A stretch of 26,435 bases of DNA from Bremia lactucae (lineage: Eukaryota; Oomycota; Peronosporomycetes; Peronosporales; Peronosporaceae), in NCBI RefSeq assembly GCF_004359215.1, contig NC_090621.1, positions 1,944,146-1,970,580 on the forward strand. The letters run 5' to 3'. A program made the translations under genes and the position numbers. This document shows positions 1 through 7,565 of the stretch, one piece after another (position 1 is the stretch's first letter; every line of letters starts with the position of its first letter). Below the pieces are notes generated by a model that was given only the letters and a program-made list of their open reading frames with translations, made no database searches and was not told the origin of the DNA.

Positions 1-160
1 TATCAAATTTGTTGAAGTTACCGTATTAACGATGTTCTGCTGCCATATCCGCATAATTATTCCTTATGCAGCCTTTAAGTATCATATTCAGCATAAATAT
101 AATGATGCCAACAGAACATCGATGATAAAGCAAATTTATAAAATATATGGTATATTTTAT

Positions 161-670
161 GTAGCATAATGTATGATGCCTCGAATTGTTCCAGCAGAAC
201 CTCGTTGAAAAAGGAACTTCAACGTTTTTTTATTTACCGCCTAGCGGCAATAACGACATTACAATTGGAAACCCCAGCAGCAGCAACACCTCAAGATAAT
301 ACTGTCGCAAACAAGTAAAAAAGCAACGAAAACTTATGTTTATGGCAATCAGCGCACGAGTGTTGAATTCTGGCGACAGGGAATCGTACTGGGATGGGTT
401 CAAACCTAAGCGACCAAGACGATCTGAATTAAATAAAGAGGAATCGGGTGTTAAGACAAGTGTGGCGTCGTTGTGGTGATTGCTTGAGGCTATAAGATTT
501 TGTTGCATTTTCACTTATATGTGGCAGTATAATCTTGACGTGTTGCTGCTGCTGGGGTTTTAAATTGTAGTGTCGTAATTGCTTCTAGGCAAATACTAAG
601 AAATCGTTGAAGTTGCTTTATCATCGACGTTCTGATGGCATAATTCGCAGAATCATACTTGATACAGCAC
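161..670 (+). mobile_element. MITE-like element with about 140-bp terminal inverted repeats
   Basis: The left end, from gtagcataatgtatgatg onward, is repeated as a degenerate reverse complement ending at gatacagcac (670). Both arms carry, in order, a cagcagaac-tcg-tga box, an acttcaacg box, a block around cctagcggcaat, a cagcagcagcaacac block and aaaaagcaacgaaaa. Arm identity is roughly 70 percent by eye. The core of about 180 bp is a relic of the first codons of P. No transposase is inside, so it would be non-autonomous. No clear target-site duplication could be fixed. Two further copies lie at 2046-2555 (inverted) and 25411-25902. Confidence 0.55.
336..479 (+). pseudogene. relic of the P N-terminus (47 codons)
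   Basis: An open frame of 47 codons, ATG at 336 and TGA at 477-479, resembles P1 residues 1-56: M-x-x-A-x-S at the start, then a KPKRPR basic patch, then an NKEESGVKTS stretch matching NQEASGANTS in P1, and an S-x-x-S end. About ten codons of P are missing in the middle. After the stop the sequence runs into the inverted arm of the MITE-like element, so nothing of the folded part of P remains. In the two other copies of this element the frame is already interrupted by TGA after about eight codons. It is probably not functional, although a short expressed peptide cannot be excluded. Confidence 0.6.
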
Positions 671-783
671 AAACGGGTTTCTTGACGCGTGTGTTGTAGC
701 TATTTGTAATGTTAGGCGTTCATAGTGTTAACACTCGCTTCATTCTTAAAAAAAATGATTTTAATATTGCAAAACAGCAACAA

Positions 784-910
784 ATGTATAATGACAAAGT
801 CAGATTAGTCGTAAAGATCGGCTGGCGTAATTCGATCAAATTGCACCAACTGAATACTCCGGCATGAAAACTTTGAGTAATCTACACTCAAGCAAGATGG
901 AAGTAAGAAA
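784..910 (+). pseudogene. short conserved peptide relic in R (unknown family)
   Basis: Starting at ATG 784 the frame reads MYNDKVRLVVKIGWR and breaks at a TGA after 28 codons. The same start is found at 26018 on the plus strand and at 1931 on the minus strand, where it reads MSNDKVRLVVKISWR and stays open for 50 codons. In the next frame all copies continue to a phenylalanine-rich stretch and a DGSKK-like end followed by a stop. The pattern looks like a decayed N-terminus of a real protein. The W...F...DGSKK spacing weakly recalls BED-type fingers of hAT transposases, but the zinc ligands are not visible, so I make no family call. Confidence 0.35.
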
Positions 911-1277
911 TGACTCATGTTAAATTGTAACAGATATAGCATACCGTTGCTTAAAATATTGCTATTAAGAACTGCCTGGAAAAGGAATTCGGTCGTATAA
1001 CTACAGAAATTACTTTCCTGATTGTCTGCAGTTCCGGTCATTACTAAAAACGATTAATGTTTCTAAATATTGTTGTTCAATATTTTTTCAATTTTATCTG
1101 CTATGTGAGAAAAATCTACAAGGCGATTACAACTTAAATTATTTTGCACTGATAAATAAAATTTATTGTTTTAAATAGAATATATATATTTTTTATATTT
1201 ATGTAATACTGATTTTTTTTAAAATAAATTATGTAAGATGTGTTAAATAATAATAAAATGATCATCGATCATGCGCT

Positions 1278-1822
1278 AGGAATCGTATTTGACTTCTTTG
1301 TCGACATTTGATTTCTTTTGTCGGCATTACTGGCGCACCCTATAAAGATGGTTGCATCAAGAGAAGGCGTGTTGCCTTCAGTAGGATATGACGCATCCTT
1401 TTTTTGTAATCTATCGCTAAAATTTAATTTAAATTTTTCAGCAAGTTGACGTTATTTATCTGAAGAATCGTTCGAAGATGAAATGGGAAGCTTACTGAGC
1501 TAAGTCTGTTTATGCTTTCTCATCCGTCGTGGAAGCCTCGTTACAAGCCGTAAAAAGACATACAACGTGCCATCCAACTGGCGAGCAACACCGTACCGAA
1601 GAAGAGGTGCGTGAAGTCAAGGAGCGTTTTCTTTCGTACGTTGCGCAGTTCGATTCTAAACATCCACAAGTCATGCAGCGTATCTCAAGCGCTTAGCGCC
1701 TTCGTATCATCATGAACGAAATGAATCGGGGGCTTGGTAAGAGGTTTTTCGGCATTCGTCTGATTGATAGCGTGTTTCAGCTCAGGCTTTATCTAAGCAA
1801 GACCAGACGCCGTATTTTCGTG
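1278..1822 (+). pseudogene. F relic, mosaic of both 5' types
   Basis: Bases 1278-1370 match the minus-strand head region of the F5 type (compare 18951-19040). From about 1436 the sequence matches the plus-strand head of F6/F7 (compare 19420-19800), including the imperfect hairpin near 1477-1530 and the stretch reading VVEASLQAVK in the copies. Roughly 350 bp that separate these parts in F5/F6 are missing. Frames are interrupted throughout. The relic sits between two inverted R copies, as the spacer of a palindrome. Confidence 0.7.
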
Positions 1823-1825
1823 GGG

Positions 1826-2715
1826 TGAGTGTAACATACTCAAAGTTTTTATGCCAGAGAATTCTGTTGGTCAATTTGCCCGAATTACGCCAGCTAATCT
1901 TTACGACTAATCTGACTTTGTCATTAGACATTTGTTGTTGCTTTCCCATTTTATAATCAATTTTCTTAAGATATGAAGCGAGCATTAGCAACATGAACGC
2001 CCAACATTACAAAGAACTAAAACACACGCGCCAAGAAACCCGTTTGTGCTGTATCAAGTATGATTCTGTGAATTATGCAGCAGAACGTCTATGATAAAGC
2101 GACTTCAACGATTTCTTAGTATTAGCCTAGAAGCAATTTTAGACACTACAATTAAAATTACAGCAGCAGCAACACATCAATATTATACTGCCACATATAA
2201 GTGAAAAATTGCAACAAAACTTATTGCCTCAAGCAATCACCACAACGACGTCACACTTGTCTTTACACCCGATTCCTCTTTATATAATTCAAACAATTTT
2301 TGGTCGGTTAGGTTTCGACCCATCCCAGTACATTTCCCTGTCGCCAGAATTCGACACTCATGCGCTGATTGCCATAGACGTAATTTTTCGTTGCTTTTTT
2401 ACTTGTATGCGGCAGTATTATCTTGGGTGTTGCTGCTGCTGGAGATTCAAATTGTAATGTCATAATTGCCGCTAGGCGGTAAATAAAAAAAACGTTGAAG
2501 TTGTTTTTTTAACGATGTTCTGCTGGTACAATTCGTAGCATCATACATTATGCTACATAAAGAATATATTTTATAAATTTGCTTTATCAACGATGTTCTG
2601 CTGGCATCATTATATTTATGCTGAATATGATACTTAAAGGCTGCATAAGGAATAATTATGCGGATATGGCAGCAGAACATCGTTAATACGGTAACTTCAA
2701 CAAATTTGACAAATA
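1826..2715 (-). repeat. R repeat, inverted copy upstream of P1
   Basis: This is the reverse complement of about 1-900, with many substitutions and small indels. It includes the peptide relic (minus strand from 1931 to about 1822), a second MITE-like element (2046-2555) and leader boxes leading to P1. The two R copies are separated by about 920 bp of F relic, so 1-2715 forms a long imperfect palindrome between P1 and the presumed P gene beyond the left edge. Confidence 0.85.
2046..2555 (-). mobile_element. MITE-like element, second copy (inverted)
   Basis: It has the same TIR-core-TIR layout as 161-670, in the opposite orientation. The left arm runs from gtgctgtatc (2046) to about 2215, the right arm from about 2410 to 2555. 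The core (about 2250-2383) is the reverse complement of the P N-terminal relic. Here the relic frame has a TGA after about eight codons. The complementary strand carries an 82-codon open frame that I regard as fortuitous. Confidence 0.5.
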
Positions 2716-2817
2716 TCAGCCAATAGTGGAAGTACGACACCACGATTTGAAACCCCAGCAGAAGCAAAACCCCAAGTTTATACTTTCGAGTATAAATGAA
2801 AAAGCAATCGAAAAATC
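2655..2817 (+). promoter_or_regulatory. conserved 5' leader/promoter module of P1
   Basis: The boxes found in the arms of the MITE-like elements recur here in the same order: gcagcagaacatcg, acttcaacaaattt, a block at ccacgatttgaaaccccagc, then gaaaaagcaatcgaaaaatc directly before the P1 ATG. The same module precedes P4 (about 25160-25300, minus strand), and its last bases precede P2. It is conserved next to both good P genes, so it probably includes the promoter and 5' UTR. No core promoter element can be named with certainty. Confidence 0.4.
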
Positions 2818-3777
2818 ATGCTTTTGGCAACCAGCCCAACAAAAGCATCATACACTTTTGTATTTCCTATGAGTGTCTCAAATTTGGGCGACGGGGATTC
2901 GTCCTGTTATGGCTCGATACCCAAGCGACCAAGAGTATCCGGATTTAATCAAGAGGCTTCGGGTGCTAATACAAGCATGACGTCGAATTTTACGCCTTCT
3001 AAAACTGCTAATGAGATTTCTAACATAATGAATGCGCTTAGAATCGACCACGTCGCGGGGTATTTTGATCAAGACAGCGCTGAAATATACCCATATCTCG
3101 TTTGCGATGGGGTATCAAGTGATGCCTTTAACAAGTATATTGGCGATGGTGAAGAACTGCAAGTTGCTCTCCGATTTTTAGACCTCAATAATAAAGGACA
3201 GATTTTTATTGTGGATCTACCAACTAGAGTTCATGAAAGCACGTCACGCAAGTTTTCTACACATTTCTTGGCTGCTACTGGAAACTCGCACGAGATTGCC
3301 GAGGGAGGCTCAATGACAGCGAGCCGAGCCGGCTTCCCGAAGAAGGAGGCTGATGAGACATTTGGTCCGATGGGGTCAACTCCAAACCGAACGCCCCCGC
3401 CAGCACCACGAACTATCGCCGATTGGGTGACACTAGCAGTTGAAGTTGGACGATGGCAACCATGGGCAAGTCTAGAGCGAGCTGCTCGTTGGTGGTGCGA
3501 ATATTCTGGCATTCAGTACATTCTCCTACTGAAAGTCAGTGCTTCTGCAACGCAAATTGAATACCGTCTTTATGATATCGTCACGCCTCGTGTCCTGCCG
3601 CAACCTTTGCGACACAGAATTCGACTTCGTGACCCAGAACGGCCCACTGACAATGTCACATTTGACATGCGCCGTATCTTGTCAATCCCTGCTAATCAGC
3701 CGCTTCCAAATGGAGTCAACCCGTATGCTGTTGTCAATTTACGATTTGTCATGAATGAAGTCATCAATAGTCTGTAA
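2818..3777 (+). CDS. P1: full-length P protein, candidate PD-(D/E)XK nuclease-like domain (319 aa)
   Basis: This is the longest intact frame in the window, ATG 2818 to TAA 3775-3777. I see no signal peptide or membrane segment. Residues 35-39 (PKRPR) form a small basic patch that could be a nuclear signal, and residues 1-60 are polar and probably disordered. The order HESTS (139-143), GGSMTAS (163-169), KEADETFGP (D179), VTLAVEVG (E209), SLERAARWW (218-226) and IQYILLLKV (K239) follows the strand/helix layout of Uma2-like and oomycete/fungal restriction-endonuclease-like PD-(D/E)XK domains. The usual active-site lysine is not certain: R221, R224 or K239 may stand in. These residues are unchanged in the other three P copies. 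The start is supported by the same leader and start in P4. P1 faces F1 tail to tail. Fold and activity are inference; the family identity within oomycetes is likely but unsearched. Confidence 0.85.
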   Translation: MLLATSPTKASYTFVFPMSVSNLGDGDSSCYGSIPKRPRVSGFNQEASGANTSMTSNFTPSKTANEISNIMNALRIDHVAGYFDQDSAEIYPYLVCDGVSSDAFNKYIGDGEELQVALRFLDLNNKGQIFIVDLPTRVHESTSRKFSTHFLAATGNSHEIAEGGSMTASRAGFPKKEADETFGPMGSTPNRTPPPAPRTIADWVTLAVEVGRWQPWASLERAARWWCEYSGIQYILLLKVSASATQIEYRLYDIVTPRVLPQPLRHRIRLRDPERPTDNVTFDMRRILSIPANQPLPNGVNPYAVVNLRFVMNEVINSL

Positions 3778-3904
3778 CGGGTTGTACTGTTACATGCATA
3801 TTCACTTCTAACTTACTATTATTTCCAATAAGAAAATAATATAAAAGGAGGTTAAAATTAGGAATTGGTATAATCACTCCCTTTTTCGGTATGCTATTGT
3901 CAAG
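3778..3904. other. convergent P1/F1 intergenic spacer
   Basis: About 127 bp separate the P1 and F1 stops. The spacer is AT-rich, with a block ataaaaggaggttaaaatta that is nearly unchanged in all four P/F pairs. In P2 and P3 this block contains AATAAA about 60 bases after the P stop, which could serve 3'-end formation. In P1 it reads AATATAAA. A purine run resembling a bacterial ribosome site is present but meaningless in this context. Confidence 0.4.
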
Positions 3905-3946
3905 TTACGAACCGTCATGAGTGATCTCATCCGTAGTCTTGTCCAA
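3888..3946 (+). repeat. duplicate of the P 3' end downstream of P1
   Basis: From gtatgctattgtcaagtta onward this stretch repeats the last 55 or so bases of P1 (3721-3776) at about 80 percent identity. In the P frame it still encodes YAIVKLRTVMSDLIRSL, against YAVVNLRFVMNEVINSL in P1. The same duplicate is present after P2, P3 and P4. It overlaps the last codons of F on the opposite strand, so the F stop codon lies inside P-derived sequence. Confidence 0.7.
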
Positions 3947-6240
3947 TAAGTCTGCTTTAATGGTCTTGACCATTTTCTGACGGGCTTCGGCTTCAAGACG
4001 CTTGTAGTCGTGTTCTCTTGCTAGCACCGTGTGTCTTCATCGCGGCATATTGCATCTTCACATTTCGTATTCGCACGGCTACTCGTCCAATGTTCTCGCT
4101 TTTTGACCAACTTCATTCACTCTTCGTCGATAAAGGTACCTTTTTCGCCCAACGATTCCGGTTCCTTTTCTTGGATCTTAATAATTTGCGCATGTAACTC
4201 AACAAGCTCAAGAGGTACCTTGTCCTTCTCGTCTTAGGCCGAGTGAAATATACCATACGAGTGCGCAATCAAAGTCATTGGCAATGTCTCTCGACACTGC
4301 AGGATTGCGGGCCTCGGACCAATCAGCACGATGTTTCGACCACTGCGCCATATCGCAGTTCTACTGCGTTGTATCTTGCTTGATATTATCCTTGGATTTC
4401 GTAAGCTTGACCATTTCCTTAAAAAAAGTCTCGTCTTCAGTATTACGAAACTACTGGCCGCGTGCGACGTCAAATAACAGAATGTGCGTCGTACTCGACT
4501 GCTTCTCATATCGTTATTTTCTCGCTTTATTCGCTCCGTTTGTGTCTCTTTTCGAGCATTCAAGGCCTTAAAATGAAACGTCGCTTCTTCCCGTCGAATG
4601 GTACCCGATTTCCGAAAAGATGGCAACGCCTCTGGATTCGAGAGTTCTCCTAGCTCTACAAAGAGCCACCCAAAAGTAGTCATACTGCGTTTTTTCTAGA
4701 ATCTGGAACTCGTGCGAGAGTGCAAGGTCCGACTCGATGACTTCATGAGAGGCCGCTTTGGCAGCAGCCTTGTTTGGTTCTCAGTACGTCTTGACCATGA
4801 ACGTTTCCGTATCCGGCATCGTGCCATTGCCTTTTGCCTTCCAGTTCACAGAAATGTAGAGTTTTGTCGAGTACTTAAAGCCCGTTTGAAACTTCGCAAC
4901 AGGAACCATGAGAGTTTGATAAACTCTGACAGGTTTTCATTTCACGACGTACAGTGACGCAGGGGCATGGGACACCAAGCTTGGAATGGGTTTCGACTCG
5001 ACACTGCATTGATTGCAGACACTACGGGTACATCGTCGAAAATAGTGCTACCGACCGCAAAGTGTAAAGGGACGGAAGTACACTTGGCACTGTGTCTGGT
5101 CAGTTCGAGCTGTTTCGAACACAATGTGGGTCATTGTATCTTTTGGAACTTGAGACGAATTGCGAGTACCTTTCGAAATTATTGCGTTTCGAGCAGTTTA
5201 ATCCTATAATCTCAATATGCATCAGTAATGTGCTCAAGTGTCTCTTGATATCGTTTTCGTCAGGCCCATAGACCGTAACTTGATCTTGTATTGCGCAGCA
5301 ATTTCTTCAGGTTGCGTCTTTCGATACATCCTAGTCGTCGTAGCTCTTTCGACCCCAAAAAGGCCATTTTTGAGTTCCAGAACGCTGGACAAAGATATCC
5401 GCGGGCGTTGTAATAGCTCCACTGGAAGCGTAGTGATACAGTTGTGGCAACAGCGCTGCTGTGTATTGTCATCGCCAAACGAGACAGGCACTAAAACCTT
5501 GTAACTCAAACGGACGACAAAAGGATAAACCGCATACCTGACAATAATGAGGACGAGATTTTGAAAATCCAAACGTGGCTCTGCAGTACATGCACTTGTT
5601 ACTAACGTTGTCGAAAACCCGGAGCTTTTCAAGAACCGCGACGTCCGAAGCCACGCTGTCTAAAGAGCCAGGCTTTAAAAATCGTTTAAGCGGCTGTCAC
5701 CGAGTGAGCACGGGGCAGCTGGGGACGGAACGGGTGGACCATCAGGCTGTAAACGACGCCCTGGGGCTGGTGAATGCGTTGCGAATTCAACCGAAGAGGG
5801 TTTACTGGTACCCCACATAAATACGGCGTTTGGTCTTGCTTAGGTAAAGCCTGAGCTGAAACACGCTATCAATCAGACGAATGCCAAACAACCTCTTGGC
5901 AAGCACTTGATATACTTAGTTCATGATGATACGAAGGCGCTAAGCGCTTGAGATACGCTGCATGACTTGTGGATGTTTAGAATCGAACTGCGCAATGTAT
6001 GAAAAAAGCGCTCCTTGACTTCACGCATTTCTTCTTCGGCACGGTGTTGCTCGCCAGCTGGATGGCACGTTGTATTTCTTTTTTACCGCTTGCAACGAGG
6101 CTTCCACGACGGATGAGAACGCATACACAGACTTAGCTCAGTAAGCTTCCCCATCCGTCTTCAAACGATTCTTCGGATAAATAATGTCAACTTGCGGAAA
6201 AATTAAATACAATTTAAATGATAGCAGCAGCAATTGTAAA
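3905..6240 (-). pseudogene. F1: decayed FYVE / J-domain / coiled-coil gene
   Basis: Read on the minus strand, the pieces occur in order. First come a head with an imperfect hairpin (about 6100-6155) and a proline-rich stretch. A FYVE-type finger follows (from about 5610), with CMYC, HYCQVCG and FC motifs, the final CCHNC lying in a different frame (5234-5632). A J-like stretch ending TPEEIAAQYKI follows near 5280. Then come a Cys-containing segment (4942-5124) and a coiled coil with the tail (4234-4683). Compared with F2/F7 about 305 bp are missing near 4605, between the coil and the upstream segment. Frames change many times, so no product is expected. FYVE fingers normally bind phosphatidylinositol 3-phosphate on endosomes and J domains engage Hsp70. 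F converges on P1. Confidence 0.75.
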
Positions 6241-6245
6241 AAAGG

Positions 6246-6478
6246 ATGCTCAAAATCCTAGTGTTTTCCGTGGCAAATGGAGTGCGTTCAGTGCGAATTG
6301 TTCACAGCCAAAATGCTAGCATTACGGGCAAGACAGACAGCTTGTATCTCACAATAACTGGAAGCTTCGCTAAAGTATCTTCAAAATTAGTTGCCGTGTG
6401 TAAAGATAATGATATTTTTGTATGCAAGAGAATGAGGCAAAGCTAGCCCAGAGCGTGGCAAAATTGCATCGTACAGAA
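6246..6478 (+). pseudogene. loose 5' fragment of the F3-type head
   Basis: A 66-codon frame (6246-6446) begins MLKILVFSVANGVRSVR and matches the 63-codon head of F3 (9990-10181) and of F5 and F5'. In a second frame from about 6422 it encodes ENEAKLAQSVAKL, the start of the coil that follows in F3. Homology to F3 ends at about 6478 (cgtacagaaca), where P2 leader sequence (atcgaaaaatcatg) begins abruptly. This is a recombination junction that replaced the normal R region of P2. Confidence 0.65.
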
Positions 6479-6640
6479 CAATCGAAAAATCATGCCTTTG
6501 GCAACCAGCGCAATAAAAGCATCATACATTTTTGTGTTTCCTATGGGTGTCTCAAATTAGGGCGACGGGGACTCTTACTGTTGTGGTTCGATACCCAAGC
6601 GACCAAGAGTATTCGGATTTAATCAAGAGGCTTCGCAAGC

Positions 6641-7441
6641 ATGACGTCAAATTTTACGCCTTCTAAAACTGCTAATGAGATTTCAAACATAATGAATGCA
6701 CTTAGAATCGACCACGTCGCGGGGTATTTTGATCTAGACAGCGCTGAAATCGACCCATATCTCGTTTGCGATGGGGTATCTAATGATGCCTTCAACAAGT
6801 ATATTGGCGATGGTGAAGGACTGCAAGTTGCTCTCCGATTTTTGGACCTCAACGATAAAGGACAGATTTTTATTGTGGAACTGCCAACAAGAGTTCATGA
6901 AAGCACGTCACGCGAGTTTACTATAGAATTCGTGGCTGCTACTGGAAACTCGCGCGAGATTGCAAAGGGAGGCTCAATGACAGCGAGCAGAGCCGGCTAC
7001 CCAAAGAAGGAGGCTGATGAGACATTTGGTCCGAAACGGTCAACTCCAAACCGAACGCCTCCACCAGTACCACGAACTATTGCCGATTGGGTGACACTAG
7101 CAGTTGAAGTTGGACGATGGCAACCATGGGCAAGTCTAGAGCGAGCTGCACGTTGGTGGTGCGAATATTCTGGCATTCAGTATATCCTCCTTCTGAAAGT
7201 CAGTGCTTCTGCAACACAAATCGAATACCGTCTTTATGATATCGTCACGCCTCATGTCCTGCCGCAACCTTTGCGACACAGAATTCGCCTTCGTGACCCA
7301 GGACGGCCCACTGACAATGTCACATTTGACATGCATCGTATCTTGTCAATCCCTGCTAATCAGCCGCTTCTAAATGGAGTCAACCCGTATGCTATTGTCA
7401 ATTTACGATCCGTCATGAATGAAGTCATCAGTAGTCTGTAA
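6641..7441 (+). CDS. P2: P-family protein with broken N-terminus (266-codon frame)
   Basis: Homology to P1 begins at 6480 and the equivalent of the P1 start is ATG 6492, but that frame has a TAG at 6558-6560 and a 10-base deletion near 6635. The first usable ATG (6641) corresponds to P1 residue 54, just before the conserved region. From there the frame runs intact to TAA 7439-7441. All candidate nuclease motifs are kept: KEADETFGP, VTLAVEVG, SLERAARWW, YILLLKV. The basic PKRPR patch is lost from this shorter frame. The R promoter region is replaced by an F fragment, so expression is doubtful. It could be a recently disabled copy or a shorter functional version. Confidence 0.65.
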   Translation: MTSNFTPSKTANEISNIMNALRIDHVAGYFDLDSAEIDPYLVCDGVSNDAFNKYIGDGEGLQVALRFLDLNDKGQIFIVELPTRVHESTSREFTIEFVAATGNSREIAKGGSMTASRAGYPKKEADETFGPKRSTPNRTPPPVPRTIADWVTLAVEVGRWQPWASLERAARWWCEYSGIQYILLLKVSASATQIEYRLYDIVTPHVLPQPLRHRIRLRDPGRPTDNVTFDMHRILSIPANQPLLNGVNPYAIVNLRSVMNEVISSL

Positions 7442-7565
7442 CGGGTTGTACTGTTACATGCATATTCACATCTAAGTAACTATTATTTCCAACAAGAAAA
7501 AATAAAAGGAGGTTAAAATTAGGGAATTGTTATAATCACTCCCTTTTCGGTATGCTGTTGTCAAT

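Larger units (their letters stand above)
1..1250 (+). repeat. R repeat, left copy (upstream region of a P gene)
   Basis: This stretch matches 25252-26435 in the same orientation over its whole length with small differences, and its first 900 bases match 1826-2715 in inverted orientation. In the right-hand copy the same sequence lies directly upstream of P4 on the minus strand, so a further P gene on the minus strand probably lies just left of base 1 (inference). It contains a MITE-like element (161-670) and a short peptide relic (784-905). Bases 1070-1260 are very AT-rich and hold nothing I recognise. Confidence 0.85.

Noticed and set aside
161..670. CRISPR-like array from the repeated cagcagaac boxes
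   Set aside because: Spacing is irregular, orientation alternates, there are few units, and the context is eukaryotic.
3841..3860. bacterial ribosome-binding site (aaggagg) between P1 and F1
   Set aside because: It is not followed by a start codon at a suitable distance, lies in a convergent 3' spacer, and the window is eukaryotic.
5234..5504. overlapping open frames on both strands in F1
   Set aside because: Only the minus-strand pieces match FYVE/J motifs. The plus-strand frame has no support in other copies.
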